This document shows positions 17,926 through 26,351 of a stretch of 64,000 nucleotides of DNA, piece by piece (positions within the stretch are counted from its first letter, which is position 1; each line of letters begins with the position of its first letter). Source of the DNA: Candidatus Methanomethylophilus alvi Mx1201 (GTDB taxonomy: Archaea > Thermoplasmatota > Thermoplasmata > Methanomassiliicoccales > Methanomethylophilaceae); assembly GCF_000300255.2 (NCBI RefSeq), contig NC_020913.1, forward strand, positions 1,300,692 through 1,364,691. Reading direction: 5' to 3'. The translations under genes were made by a program, and so were the position numbers. The notes under the pieces were generated by a model. That model was not told where the DNA came from, did no database searches, and was given only the letters and a program-made list of their open reading frames with translations.

Positions 17926-17934
17926 CATATAAGC
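17926..17934 (-). promoter_or_regulatory. TATA box of tRNA-Glu
   Basis: On the minus strand GCTTATATG is preceded by an A-rich BRE-like CGAAAT. It lies about 25 bp upstream of the tRNA 5' end, where archaeal TATA boxes sit. Confidence 0.6.
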
Positions 17935-18006
17935 ATTTCGGATGTCCGATCCAGAAGGAACACCCCTGAAGAGGGATTTTCCCATGCTGGACGGCCTTCT
18001 GCCCAT

Positions 18007-18651
18007 TCATCTCTTCCCGTTCCACTCGTCCATGAACTCATCCAGATAAATCAGCATGCAATCGTGCCTCCTCTGGGCCACGCGCTTGCCTTCGTCCGTG
18101 TTCATCATGCTCCTCAGCTTGAGGAGCTTCTCATAGAAGTGGGCGATGCTGTCGGATCTGCTGCCGTAGTATTCCTCGGCGGACATCTTCTCCTTCGGAC
18201 GGTTGTTCGGATTCCATATGGGCCTCTTGTGGGCCCCGCCGTATGCGAACGTCCTCGCTATCCCGATGGCCCCGATGGCATCCAACCTGTCGGCGTCTTG
18301 GACGATCTTCCCCTCGATGCAGGCGGGGACCACCGAATCCTCCCCCTTGAAGGATATCTGATGGATGATCTCGATTATCCTCTTCGTCTCGGACTGGGTC
18401 GCCCCATGGGTCTTCAGGAATCCCGAGGCCACCGGGAGGTTCTCATCGTCGCCGCCCAGCTTCCGGTCGTCCAGGTCATGCAGCAACGCCGCCATGCCGA
18501 CTATATCGCGGTCGGCCTCCGGCTCCGTATCGCATATGGCCATCGCCATGTTGTACACACGTATGCTATGCCAATAATCGTGTCCTGTACTCTCTCCCTC
18601 ATAGAACTTCTCTATGAACTCCATAGCCGCCTTTTTGGATCCGGGATCCAT
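18007..18651 (-). CDS. HD-domain phosphohydrolase
   Basis: 214 residues of the HD superfamily (YedJ-like). The metal-binding pattern is complete: His in STGHDYWHSIRV near residue 24, the paired H-D in AALLHDLDD near 58-59, and a later Asp in VQDADRLDAIGAIG near 118. Such enzymes hydrolyse phosphate esters of nucleotides or related metabolites in the cytoplasm; the substrate is unknown. Start ATG 18651, stop TGA. It is transcribed away from the precorrin-2 dehydrogenase gene across a 340-bp intergenic region. Confidence 0.85.
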   Translation of the reverse strand: MDPGSKKAAMEFIEKFYEGESTGHDYWHSIRVYNMAMAICDTEPEADRDIVGMAALLHDLDDRKLGGDDENLPVASGFLKTHGATQSETKRIIEIIHQISFKGEDSVVPACIEGKIVQDADRLDAIGAIGIARTFAYGGAHKRPIWNPNNRPKEKMSAEEYYGSRSDSIAHFYEKLLKLRSMMNTDEGKRVAQRRHDCMLIYLDEFMDEWNGKR

Positions 18652-18989
18652 GAAAGAAGATACGACCTGCCAGAGTTAAAAAAATCTCCTTCGGAGGACG
18701 CTGTGATTTGTACGGACTTACAAAGTCTGGCACATGTAACGATAGATTAGAGTCCGGGCCTTGGGCCGTCCCGGAGGAACGGAGGTAAAGGAACCTCCGG
18801 GAAAGGGAGAACCGTCTATGGCAGAGGATTCGATGGAGCGCCTTCCGGCCTCCTGCCCGAAGTACATAACGCGGAGCCCCTACTTAAATATGTACATAAG
18901 AAAATAATAATTCGTGTTACCAATACGACCATATCGCCATTCCGGGGACCTGTCAAAGATTTATCATAGTATTATGCGATTGACCGCCT
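18652..18989. other. Divergent intergenic region with possible structured RNA
   Basis: 338 bp without a credible ORF. It contains several G/C-rich hairpins, the clearest being CGGAGGT/ACCTCCG around an AAAGGA-type loop (about 18779-18803). A strong TATA-like TATTTAAGTA on the minus strand (about 18886-18895) faces into them, so a minus-strand noncoding transcript is possible. I could not match it to RNase P, SRP, 5S or a known riboswitch. The right end holds the promoter of the precorrin-2 dehydrogenase gene. Confidence 0.35.
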
Positions 18990-19679
18990 ATGTCCCCGAG
19001 AATGGTCCCGGTGTTCCTCGAACCCACGAAAGAAAGGAAGGTTGTCGTGTTCGGAGGAGGTATGGTCGCATACCGCAAATGCCGGCAGTTCGAAGGGTTC
19101 CGCATAACGGTGGTCGCGGACAGGACCGTCCCCGGAATGGAAGATGTATGCGACGAGATCGTCCTGGAACATTTCGACCCGTCCGACATATCGCCCTTCC
19201 TGGAGGGTGCGTTCATAGCGGTGGCCGCCACCGACAGCAAGGATCTGAACGCCGCCATAAGGGATTCCGCCCGCTCCAAGGGCGTCCTCGTGAACTCCGC
19301 CCACGGCGGAGGGGACGTCCTGCTCCCGTCCTCCGTGAGGAAGAAGCATTACACGGTGGCGGTCTCCTCGGAAGGTTCCGTACCCGCGTTCCCGCCTTAT
19401 GTCGCGAAGAAGATCGACGGATTCCTGGGGGAGGAGTACGACATGATGCTCTCCCTCCTGACGGATCTCAGGAAGGATCTGAAAGACAGGATAGGGTCCC
19501 AGCCCGAAAGGGCCGAGTTCCTCGCGGAGGTCCTCGGCGACGAGGACATCTGGCACATGCTCAGGGAAGGGGACCGCGAGGGCGCGATGGAAAAGGCCCT
19601 AGACATAGAGGAAGGATATACTCAGCGAGCGGATTCCACGAACCCCTTGGCCCAGTCGTCGCACGACAGCGCATGCTGA
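18990..19679 (+). CDS. Precorrin-2 dehydrogenase (siroheme synthase N-terminal type)
   Basis: 229 residues of the CysG N-terminal/Met8 family, which oxidises precorrin-2 to sirohydrochlorin with NAD+. The dinucleotide-binding fold is clear: KVVVFGGGMVAYRK near residue 17, then VAATDSKDLNAAIR near 80 and VNSAHGGGDVLLPSSV near 103. Length matches stand-alone archaeal forms. Sirohydrochlorin is the substrate of CfbA, so this gene feeds the F430 operon encoded convergently next to it. Its last 58 bp overlap the end of cfbB on the other strand. Confidence 0.88.
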   Translation: MSPRMVPVFLEPTKERKVVVFGGGMVAYRKCRQFEGFRITVVADRTVPGMEDVCDEIVLEHFDPSDISPFLEGAFIAVAATDSKDLNAAIRDSARSKGVLVNSAHGGGDVLLPSSVRKKHYTVAVSSEGSVPAFPPYVAKKIDGFLGEEYDMMLSLLTDLRKDLKDRIGSQPERAEFLAEVLGDEDIWHMLREGDREGAMEKALDIEEGYTQRADSTNPLAQSSHDSAC

Positions 19680-20956
19680 TGCATGTAGGTCCCCACGGCG
19701 TTGTTCCTGACCAGACCGTCCTTCCCGTCCCTGATACCGAGCCCCCTCCTTATATCGAAGCAGAACTCGGCATCCTCATGTGCCAGTACTTCGGAGTAAT
19801 GGTATTCGTGACCCCTCATGGGTCCCGAGAACAGGGGGTTGTTGCCTTTGGCCTCCGCAAGGACGTAGGTGGGTCCGTGCCTCTTGTCCACGAACTCCGC
19901 CTTGGCGTCGAAGACCCCCGACATACGGTATTCCTTCCCGGACTTGTCCGTCATGGACGAGCACAGGGTCATCAGACCTCCGCATTCCCCGAGTATGGGC
20001 TTCCCCTCGGCGCACATGTTCTCCAACCCGTCCAGGAAATCCCTGTTGGACGATATCCTGTCCGCATAGAGCTCCGGATATCCCCCGCCCAGATAGGCCA
20101 TGTCCGCATCCGGGAGATGTTCCCCGTCCGCCGGCCTGAACGTCCTCACCTCGATGCCGGATGCCTCGAGGCACTCTATGTTCTCGCGGTAGTAGAAGGA
20201 GTATGCGTCGTCCATCGGGACGGCCGCCTTGAGCCCCGACCTCCTCCGGACGTAGGGGGACGAATCCGGCAGGTCCGCGGTGCATTCCTCCGCGATCCCC
20301 ATCAGCATATCCAGGTCCACCGGGTCCGCCAACCTCTCCAAGGGCTCGATCTCCTTCTGTTCGAAGGAGTGCAGGGTCTGAAGACCCAGATGTCTCTGTC
20401 CCAGGGTGTTCTCCCTGTCCTTGGGGATCTTCCCGAGGACCTTCACCCCTTTGCAGTAGGTCTCCATGGCCACATCCAGTTTGTCGGAGTGCTGCCTCCC
20501 GGACACCTTGTTGAGGATGACCCCTGCGATCTTCACCTCGGGGTCGAAGGAACGGAAACCGTTGATGATGGCCGCCGCGCTCCTCGTAAGGGAACCGGCG
20601 TCAACGACAAGCACCACCGGGAACCCCAGCAGTTTGGCCACATAGGCGGTCGATCCGACGTCGCCGTCGCCGGCGAACCCCTCGTACAGCCCCCTGACGC
20701 CCTCCACGACGCAGAGGTCCGCATCCTTGGACGCGTACCCGACCACGTTCCTGATGGTGTCGTCGTCCAGCATGAAGGAGTCGAGGTTCCTGGCAGGCCT
20801 GCCGGTGGCGGCCGTGTGGTACATGGGGTCAATGAAGTCGGGCCCGGCCTTGAAGGCCTGAACCTTGCGCCCCTTGGAAAGGAGGGACAGAAGCCCGGTC
20901 GTCACCGACGTCTTTCCGACCCCGCTGCCGGTACCGGAAACCACGAAGCCTTTCAT
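19622..20956 (-). CDS. cfbB: Ni-sirohydrochlorin a,c-diamide synthase
   Basis: 444 residues, CobB/CbiA type. The N-terminal dethiobiotin-synthetase-like domain has Walker A G-T-G-S-G-V-G-K-T at residues 8-16. The C-terminal class I glutamine amidotransferase domain carries the nucleophile Cys in ILGECGGLMTL and a later H-E-Y-H-Y-S stretch. In methanogens it amidates the a and c acetate side chains of Ni-sirohydrochlorin with glutamine and ATP. The F430 operon context favours CfbB over cobyrinate amidation in B12 synthesis, though it may serve both. It follows cfbD by 1 bp. Confidence 0.9.
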   Translation of the reverse strand: MKGFVVSGTGSGVGKTSVTTGLLSLLSKGRKVQAFKAGPDFIDPMYHTAATGRPARNLDSFMLDDDTIRNVVGYASKDADLCVVEGVRGLYEGFAGDGDVGSTAYVAKLLGFPVVLVVDAGSLTRSAAAIINGFRSFDPEVKIAGVILNKVSGRQHSDKLDVAMETYCKGVKVLGKIPKDRENTLGQRHLGLQTLHSFEQKEIEPLERLADPVDLDMLMGIAEECTADLPDSSPYVRRRSGLKAAVPMDDAYSFYYRENIECLEASGIEVRTFRPADGEHLPDADMAYLGGGYPELYADRISSNRDFLDGLENMCAEGKPILGECGGLMTLCSSMTDKSGKEYRMSGVFDAKAEFVDKRHGPTYVLAEAKGNNPLFSGPMRGHEYHYSEVLAHEDAEFCFDIRRGLGIRDGKDGLVRNNAVGTYMHQHALSCDDWAKGFVESAR

Positions 20957-20957
20957 C

Positions 20958-22040
20958 TCACATCTCCCTGACGATCTCTCTGAGGGTATCGGCAGTCTCC
21001 AGATGGACTATGCCGGTGGCACCCATGACCATGTTGTGCGAGGAGACCTCCCCCACCGCGGAGAGGAAGTTCTGGTTGAGATAGTTGGCCAGCTCCCTCG
21101 GCTGGTCGGTTATGAGGATGTCCTCCTTCTTCAGGTCCGGATATGCGTGGCATATACCCAGGAAGATCGTCATGTCGGGGGCGAAGGCGTCCACCTCGGC
21201 CTTCATCCTCTCCCCGACCACGGCGTACTCGTCGAGACCGCCCACGAGACGGTCGATGGAGACGCCGTCCGCATCGAGCTCGGCCATGATGTTGGAACAA
21301 TATCTCCTGATCCTCGGAAGACCTACGGAACCGTCCATGTTGGCCACGAAGAACGTCTTCCCGCCCAGTTTCCTGCGGGCCTCGTCCACGGCCACGAACA
21401 TGTCGGCGAAACGGTATGCGAGCTCCTTCTTGGCCAGCATCACCACCGCGACCTTCTTCCCGGCCTTCAGCGCATCGGCTATCTGCCTGCACACGTGGAG
21501 CTTGGTGGGGCTGACGGCGGGGGACAGGTACGTCCTGGCCGCCATGCCCCTCTGCCTCTCCAGCTCGGTGGCCGCCTTGAGGAGGGCGGTCTGACGGTCG
21601 CATTCCTCCTGGGGGATGACGCCGGCCTTCGCCCCGGCCTTCAGCGCCCTTATGGCGCCGTCGGTGTTGGCCGCCATGCATCCGTGGCAGTCCACGGGGA
21701 AGACGTTGCAGCCTATGTCGGCCCTCCTTATGGCGGCGGCCATGTCGTCGCCTATTATGGTGCTGGCACATGTGCCTACCACGGCGACGGTCTTCGGATT
21801 GAACTTGTTCCTGACCTCCTTGAGGGTCCTGACGAGGGGTTCCGTCCCCCCGAATATGAGGTCGTTGTCCTTCAGCGCGGAGGTCACCACCCTGACGCCT
21901 GCGTTCTCGAGCGGCCTGGAGGCCATGAAGCTGCATCCGGCAGGCCCGTGCAGTACGATGACGTCCACATCCATGTCGCGGACGGTGTACATCGCCGCCA
22001 CGATGGGGTTGGGACGGGGGTGGATGACCGCCGTGTTCAC
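20958..22040 (-). CDS. cfbD: Ni-sirohydrochlorin a,c-diamide reductive cyclase, catalytic subunit
   Basis: 360-residue NifD/BchN-like protein. Conserved cysteines appear in HGPAGCSFM (near residue 36), VVGTCASTIIGDD (near 91) and VDCHGCMA (near 117-120), suited to bind a 4Fe-4S cluster. With CfbC it performs the ATP-driven six-electron reduction and lactam ring formation that makes seco-F430. It overlaps cfbE by 4 bp (ATGA) and is immediately followed by cfbB, so the complex partners are translationally coupled. Homodimeric organisation, without a NifK-like partner, is the family norm. Confidence 0.92.
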   Translation of the reverse strand: MNTAVIHPRPNPIVAAMYTVRDMDVDVIVLHGPAGCSFMASRPLENAGVRVVTSALKDNDLIFGGTEPLVRTLKEVRNKFNPKTVAVVGTCASTIIGDDMAAAIRRADIGCNVFPVDCHGCMAANTDGAIRALKAGAKAGVIPQEECDRQTALLKAATELERQRGMAARTYLSPAVSPTKLHVCRQIADALKAGKKVAVVMLAKKELAYRFADMFVAVDEARRKLGGKTFFVANMDGSVGLPRIRRYCSNIMAELDADGVSIDRLVGGLDEYAVVGERMKAEVDAFAPDMTIFLGICHAYPDLKKEDILITDQPRELANYLNQNFLSAVGEVSSHNMVMGATGIVHLETADTLREIVREM

Positions 22041-23248
22041 TGGTAGCCCTCCTTGAACATCCTGATCACCATGGTCTTCCCTTCGGGGACGTCGTCCTCG
22101 GACCCCTTCCCGTCGGTTATGACCATGGGGACGCCGTACTTCGCGGCGACCTCCCCGATGAGGTCCTTGTCCATCTTGTCGCAGACCTTCCTGCTGACCG
22201 GATCTATTATGAGGACCGCATCGTCGAGGGCCCCCATCTCCTTCAGGCAGGAGAGGGTCCTCTCCACGGACATGTGGGACACCCCGGGGTTCCTGTCGCG
22301 CAGGTACCTGACCCCCTTCTCGACGGAGACCTCCCCCCTTCCGGGGACACCTGGGAAGGTACGGAGGCCTTCCAGGACCGTCTCCGCGGGGACGTCCATG
22401 GCATCGCAGACCTCCAGGGCCATGTCCATCGCATCGAGATACTGAAGTGCCAGATAGTCGGACCTCAGCGACACCTCGTGTTTCCCGCGGTAGTCGACGG
22501 AGACCTCGAGGGGCTTCCCGAACTCCGGCCTCCCGACGACCGAGACCCTCTTCCCGTAGGTCCTGAGGGGCTTCCCGTACTTCGCCCAGATGTCCTTCTC
22601 CGCCTCCGGGACGATGTTGACGCCGTCACACAGGACGTCCTTCTTCGCGGATTCCGCCTTCCTGGTGTTCTTGGCTATGCCGTAATCCTCCAGGAGGTTG
22701 GTTATGCAGCCGATGTCCGCCTTCCCGGACCCTCCGAGGGAGACCTCGCAGACCATGACGTCGTACTCCCCTTTGGGGAGTGTGAGGAGCATGGGAGGGG
22801 CTATGGACTTCAGCTCGGTGATGAAATGCTTGCCCTTGGCATAGGGCCCCATACCTCTGGAGGTATGCAGATAGACCTTCCTCCCGGTGAGGGACAGTAT
22901 ATGTGCCAGCACGTAACAGGTGCTGGTCTTTCCCTTGACCCCGGTCACCTCGATCCTGAACCTGCGGTCGCGGATGAGGTCCTTCACGGCCTCCGAGAAG
23001 AAGACCCTCTTCTCGTACGTCGCCTCCCCGATGAAGACGTCGGGACAGTGGCAGGGCATGACCACCAGGTCGAAATGGTCGGCGGGCGCCTCGTCGGCGA
23101 CCTTAGCCCCCATATGGCGGATGTCGTTCAGTATGTCCTTCGGCGTCACCTTGTAGACGTCGACCACGGTGACCTCGTCACCTTTGTCCAAATAAGATCT
23201 AGCGAGGACCTTGCCCCCGTGCACAGTATCGAGAATGAGAACCTTCAT
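22037..23248 (-). CDS. cfbE: Coenzyme F430 synthase (Mur ligase-like)
   Basis: About 403 residues, MurD-like ligase. The ATP-binding loop VTGVKGKTSTCYVLAHI lies near residue 103, followed by the Mur-type central strand LLTLPKGEYDVMVCEVSLGG and the C-terminal domain DDAVLIIDPVSRK. CfbE closes the six-membered carbocyclic ring of 15,17-seco-F430 in the last step to F430. I choose ATG 23248, which reads TGA-A-ATG after the upstream cfbA; GTG 23257 would overlap that gene. The product serves as prosthetic group of methyl-CoM reductase. Confidence 0.92.
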   Translation of the reverse strand: MKVLILDTVHGGKVLARSYLDKGDEVTVVDVYKVTPKDILNDIRHMGAKVADEAPADHFDLVVMPCHCPDVFIGEATYEKRVFFSEAVKDLIRDRRFRIEVTGVKGKTSTCYVLAHILSLTGRKVYLHTSRGMGPYAKGKHFITELKSIAPPMLLTLPKGEYDVMVCEVSLGGSGKADIGCITNLLEDYGIAKNTRKAESAKKDVLCDGVNIVPEAEKDIWAKYGKPLRTYGKRVSVVGRPEFGKPLEVSVDYRGKHEVSLRSDYLALQYLDAMDMALEVCDAMDVPAETVLEGLRTFPGVPGRGEVSVEKGVRYLRDRNPGVSHMSVERTLSCLKEMGALDDAVLIIDPVSRKVCDKMDKDLIGEVAAKYGVPMVITDGKGSEDDVPEGKTMVIRMFKEGYQ

Positions 23249-23249
23249 T

Positions 23250-24035
23250 TCAGTCACCGTAGAAATCGGCTATCTCCGAATCTATCAGCTCGAGCAGGCG
23301 GGGGTCGTCCTCGACCGGCCTCATGTATCTGACGGAGACCTTCCTTCCGCCCGCATCGATATCCCCGCCGTCGGAGTACGGCGGGATGCCTATCTTCTCC
23401 GCGACCTCCTCGCAGAGATGGACCCCCATGGCTATGAACAGGGGGAGTACCGCTATCTTCTCCACACCTTCCGATACGAGCCCGGACACCGCATCCCCTA
23501 TGGCGGGCTCGTCGAACTCGTTGAAGGCATAGGCCACGTGGGAATACCCTATCTTGCGCAGACGGTCCGCATTCATGGCGATGATCGCCCTGTTGCTGCT
23601 GCTCACGTCGCGGGACCCGTGGCCTATTACGAGGATCCCGTCGTCCTTCCCGCATCCCGACTCCGCTATCCTGTCGCACAGGATGTTGAACAGGACGCGC
23701 GTCATACCGAAGGCCGGGGACATGGAGACCCTGACCTTCCTGCCGTCCACGACGGTCTCGCCGTTGCCGCCGATGGGTACGCCCATCTTCCCGGGGATGA
23801 GCTCGTATGTGAGCCTCCCCTCGGCGATGTAGTAGGGGACGGCGAGGACCTCGTCGACGCCGTCGGCGGCCATCCTGCGCAGTGCGTCCTCTATGGAGGG
23901 CTCGCTCACCCTGAAGTACGCGAGATAGACCCGGTCCCTCCCACGGGCCTCCAGCCTTGCCAGCTGTCTGCCGAGGATCTCCTCCAGGTTGCCCTTGCGC
24001 GTGCCGTAGCCTATCAACAGTACTCCTTTGGTCAT
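23250..24035 (-). CDS. cfbA: Sirohydrochlorin nickelochelatase, copy 1
   Basis: 261 residues, a two-lobed CbiX-type class II chelatase that inserts Ni2+ (or Co2+) into sirohydrochlorin. The C-terminal lobe keeps both metal-handling histidines: His139 in VIGHGSRD and His206 in LFIAMGVHL. In the N-terminal lobe the first is replaced by Tyr10 (LLIGYGTR) and the second by Leu/Arg at 74-75. The single-domain CfbA of other methanogens is about 140 residues, so this is a fused dimer with one live site. It lies 23 bp downstream of a second, very similar copy. Confidence 0.88.
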   Translation of the reverse strand: MTKGVLLIGYGTRKGNLEEILGRQLARLEARGRDRVYLAYFRVSEPSIEDALRRMAADGVDEVLAVPYYIAEGRLTYELIPGKMGVPIGGNGETVVDGRKVRVSMSPAFGMTRVLFNILCDRIAESGCGKDDGILVIGHGSRDVSSSNRAIIAMNADRLRKIGYSHVAYAFNEFDEPAIGDAVSGLVSEGVEKIAVLPLFIAMGVHLCEEVAEKIGIPPYSDGGDIDAGGRKVSVRYMRPVEDDPRLLELIDSEIADFYGD

Positions 24036-24058
24036 GTTACCCCGGACACCATATGCAC

Positions 24059-24841
24059 TTACATGCCGTAGAAGTTTTTGGCTCCGGCGACCATCGTCTC
24101 CAGAAGGCGGGCGTCGTCCTCGACGGGCCTGGTGTACCTGACCTCGATCTTCCTCCCGCCTGCGGTTATCTCCCCTCCCTGGGAGTAGGCGGGGATGCCG
24201 ATCTGCTCGGGGACCTCCTCGCCGAGGTGCAGACCCATCGCGACGAACAGAGGTACGGCGATTATCCTGTCCACCCCTGCGGCCGCGAGGGATCCGACGG
24301 CGTCGGCGATGGTGGGCTCGCAGAACTCGTTGAAGGTGTAGGCGACGTTCTTGAACCCCCTCCTCCTGAGGCGGTCCGCGTTCATCTCCATTATGTCCTT
24401 GTTGCTGGAGACGGAATCCCTGGAACCGTGGCCGATGACCATGACCCCGTCGTCGAAGTCCCCTCCGGCGTCGGCGACCCTGTCGCAGACGATGTCGGCC
24501 AGGACCGGGTTGTTCCCGAATGCGGGGGCCATGCGGACCTTCACGTTCTTCCCCTTGACGTCGACGGTCCCTACATTCCCGGAGATGCCGAGCTTTCCGG
24601 GGATGAGCTCGTATGTGAGCCTTCCCTCTGCGATGTAGTAGGGCATCACGAGGACGTCGTCGACTCCGTCGGCGGCCATCTGCTCGAGGGCCTCGGGGAT
24701 GGAGGGGGAGCTCACGCGGAAGTATCCGATGTATACGTTGGCGATGCCCCTCGCCCTCATGCGGGCGGCCTGCCTCTCGAGGATCTCTTCCAAGTTGCCT
24801 TTCCTGGTGCCGTAGCCTGCTATCATAATCCCTTTAGTCAT
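24059..24841 (-). CDS. cfbA: Sirohydrochlorin nickelochelatase, copy 2
   Basis: About 260 residues, paralogue of the next gene with the same two-lobe design: GYGTRKGN with Tyr in place of His in lobe 1, and intact GHGSRD and LFVAMGLHL histidines in lobe 2. ATG 24841 overlaps the end of cfbC by 8 bp and is preferred over the upstream start at 24862. The tandem pair arose by duplication. One copy could favour nickel for F430 and the other cobalt for corrinoids, which the corrinoid methyltransferases of this organism also need; that division is inference. Confidence 0.87.
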   Translation of the reverse strand: MTKGIMIAGYGTRKGNLEEILERQAARMRARGIANVYIGYFRVSSPSIPEALEQMAADGVDDVLVMPYYIAEGRLTYELIPGKLGISGNVGTVDVKGKNVKVRMAPAFGNNPVLADIVCDRVADAGGDFDDGVMVIGHGSRDSVSSNKDIMEMNADRLRRRGFKNVAYTFNEFCEPTIADAVGSLAAAGVDRIIAVPLFVAMGLHLGEEVPEQIGIPAYSQGGEITAGGRKIEVRYTRPVEDDARLLETMVAGAKNFYGM

Positions 24842-25640
24842 TGCAATCACAACCTGTCGCAAGGCCGCCTAGCCTCATGCCTCCGGAGACATCCTCCGAA
24901 AGCTCCATGAGGGTATGTGCCAGCCTCCTGTATTCCTCTGCCATCTCCGAGTCCGGGGCACCGGATATGACGGTGGTGCCCTTCCCCTCGCACAGCTGGA
25001 CCTCCGGACTCCTTGGGAGCCTGAATACCGTCCTGCTGCCGATCTCCGCCGCCATGGCGTCGACCAGGGAATCCTCGTCCTTCACGTTCCTGGAGTTCTG
25101 GATGAGACCTCCGAAACGGGCGTAGCCGTCGTCCTTGAACCCGTTTACGGCTTCGGCGATGTTGCCGGCCGCGTAGAGAGACATCATCTCCCCCGAGGTC
25201 ACGACGAAGACGTCGCGGGCGTAGCCGTTCCTTATAGGCATGGCGAACCCGCCGCACACGACGTCCCCCAGGACATCGTATATTATCACGTCTGGGTCAT
25301 ACTCGGCGATGGCGTCGAGCCTCTCCATCTCGGCGAAGGCGGCCATGATACCGCGTCCCGCACAGCCCATCCCCGGGCGGGGCCCTCCGCACTCGACGCA
25401 CAGGCACCCGTGCCTGCCCTCGCGTACGAAGTCCTCCAATACGAGTTCCCTGCCGTCCCTCATAAGGTCGAGGACGGTGACCGGCCTGTCGGTGCCGGTG
25501 AGGAGGCGCGTGGAGTCCGCCTTGGGGTCGCATCCGATCTGGATGACCTTCTTCCCGCTCTCGGCGAGGGCATCCGTTATGTTGGAGGATGTCGTCGACT
25601 TCCCTATTCCGCCCTTGCCGTATATGGCGATCCTGCGCAT
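24834..25640 (-). CDS. cfbC: Ni-sirohydrochlorin a,c-diamide reductive cyclase, ATPase subunit
   Basis: 268-residue NifH-like iron protein, first gene of the F430 operon. Walker A is [10 protein letters not shown] at residues 7-16, the switch strand is [11 protein letters not shown], and the two cluster cysteines are in GMGCAGRGI (near 94) and [10 protein letters not shown] (near 129). It hydrolyses ATP to donate electrons to CfbD. A TATA-like CTTTTATTACTT lies about 25 bp upstream of ATG 25640, next to a GTTAC/GTAAC inverted repeat. Confidence 0.93.
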   Translation of the reverse strand: MRRIAIYGKGGIGKSTTSSNITDALAESGKKVIQIGCDPKADSTRLLTGTDRPVTVLDLMRDGRELVLEDFVREGRHGCLCVECGGPRPGMGCAGRGIMAAFAEMERLDAIAEYDPDVIIYDVLGDVVCGGFAMPIRNGYARDVFVVTSGEMMSLYAAGNIAEAVNGFKDDGYARFGGLIQNSRNVKDEDSLVDAMAAEIGSRTVFRLPRSPEVQLCEGKGTTVISGAPDSEMAEEYRRLAHTLMELSEDVSGGMRLGGLATGCDCND

Positions 25641-25671
25641 GCGGTCCCGTAAGACCGGTCAAGTAATAAAA

Positions 25672-25689
25672 GTTACCAATGTTCGTAAC
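25672..25689. promoter_or_regulatory. Inverted repeat upstream of cfbC
   Basis: GTTAC (25672-25676) and GTAAC (25685-25689) flank 8 bp, directly upstream of the TATA-like element of the F430 operon. The string GTTACCAAT recurs at 18916-18924, upstream of the precorrin-2 dehydrogenase gene. A regulator binding both is possible. Confidence 0.3.
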
Positions 25690-25792
25690 ACCAACCATGG
25701 TTTCGTATGACGTGAACGCATACCCGGGATCGGAGGCTCCGCCTACGCCTCCCATGGACATGTGCCAGATTGGATACATCAATCCTGCGGGT

Positions 25793-26347
25793 TCAGGCGA
25801 GGCGGGCGGACGCCCACCTGGTCTTGACGACCCTCAGCGTCACCGCGAGACCTACCGAGGCATACAGGAGACCTGCGATGTCCCCGGCCGGCACGAGCAA
25901 CAGGGGGATAATGGATGCGGTGGCACATGCGGCCGCAACTATGTTCCATTGACCCTTCCGGTGGCAGAACAGGGCACCGATCAGCGCACATACGCCGCTG
26001 GACAGCATTATCAGACCTTCGAACAACAGGGTCTCCGAGAACAGATAAGATCCTGCGACCGCCTCGGGTGCGAGGACGAAGACCACCCCCTCGGTCACGC
26101 TCAGGACGACCCAGACCCAGAGGGCGAATGCGGTGACGGCGGTGACGCGCCGCGCCGTATACTCCCTCACCTGCCTCAGACCGCATTCCTCGATCCTCTC
26201 GTCCACGGTCCCCTCGGACACACGGTCGCTGTACTGGGTATGTTCGAATCCCCTGCGGAACTCGCCGCACGAGAGACAGAAGTTGGCACCGCACGGGAAA
26301 CGCGTCCCGCAGCGGGGGCATAGGTCGGAACGGTCCTCCGCTTCCAG
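25793..26347 (-). CDS. Zinc-ribbon membrane protein
   Basis: About 184 residues if translation begins at CTG 26347; the first ATG/GTG/TTG in frame is GTG 26221. The extra 42 codons encode a convincing zinc ribbon (L-C-P-R-C-G...F-C-L-S-C-G), and a Shine-Dalgarno-like GGAGGAG lies about 8 nt before the CTG, so I favour the long form. The zinc ribbon is followed by a charged linker and four hydrophobic segments. It lies 4 bp after a universal stress protein gene on the same strand, so it is the second gene of that operon. Function unknown. Confidence 0.6.
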   Translation of the reverse strand: MEAEDRSDLCPRCGTRFPCGANFCLSCGEFRRGFEHTQYSDRVSEGTVDERIEECGLRQVREYTARRVTAVTAFALWVWVVLSVTEGVVFVLAPEAVAGSYLFSETLLFEGLIMLSSGVCALIGALFCHRKGQWNIVAAACATASIIPLLLVPAGDIAGLLYASVGLAVTLRVVKTRWASARLA

Positions 26348-26351
26348 CGTC

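Noticed and set aside
18652..18989. SRP RNA, RNase P RNA or 5S rRNA
   Set aside because: None of the conserved core strings of these RNAs could be found in the region.
18914..20971. 685-codon plus-strand frame overlapping precorrin-2 dehydrogenase and cfbB
   Set aside because: First part is an out-of-frame reading of the dehydrogenase and the rest is antisense to cfbB.
25679..25800. Short plus-strand gene upstream of the zinc-ribbon membrane gene
   Set aside because: The first 40 codons look open by chance and run into the antisense of the membrane gene; the region is better explained as the cfbC promoter.
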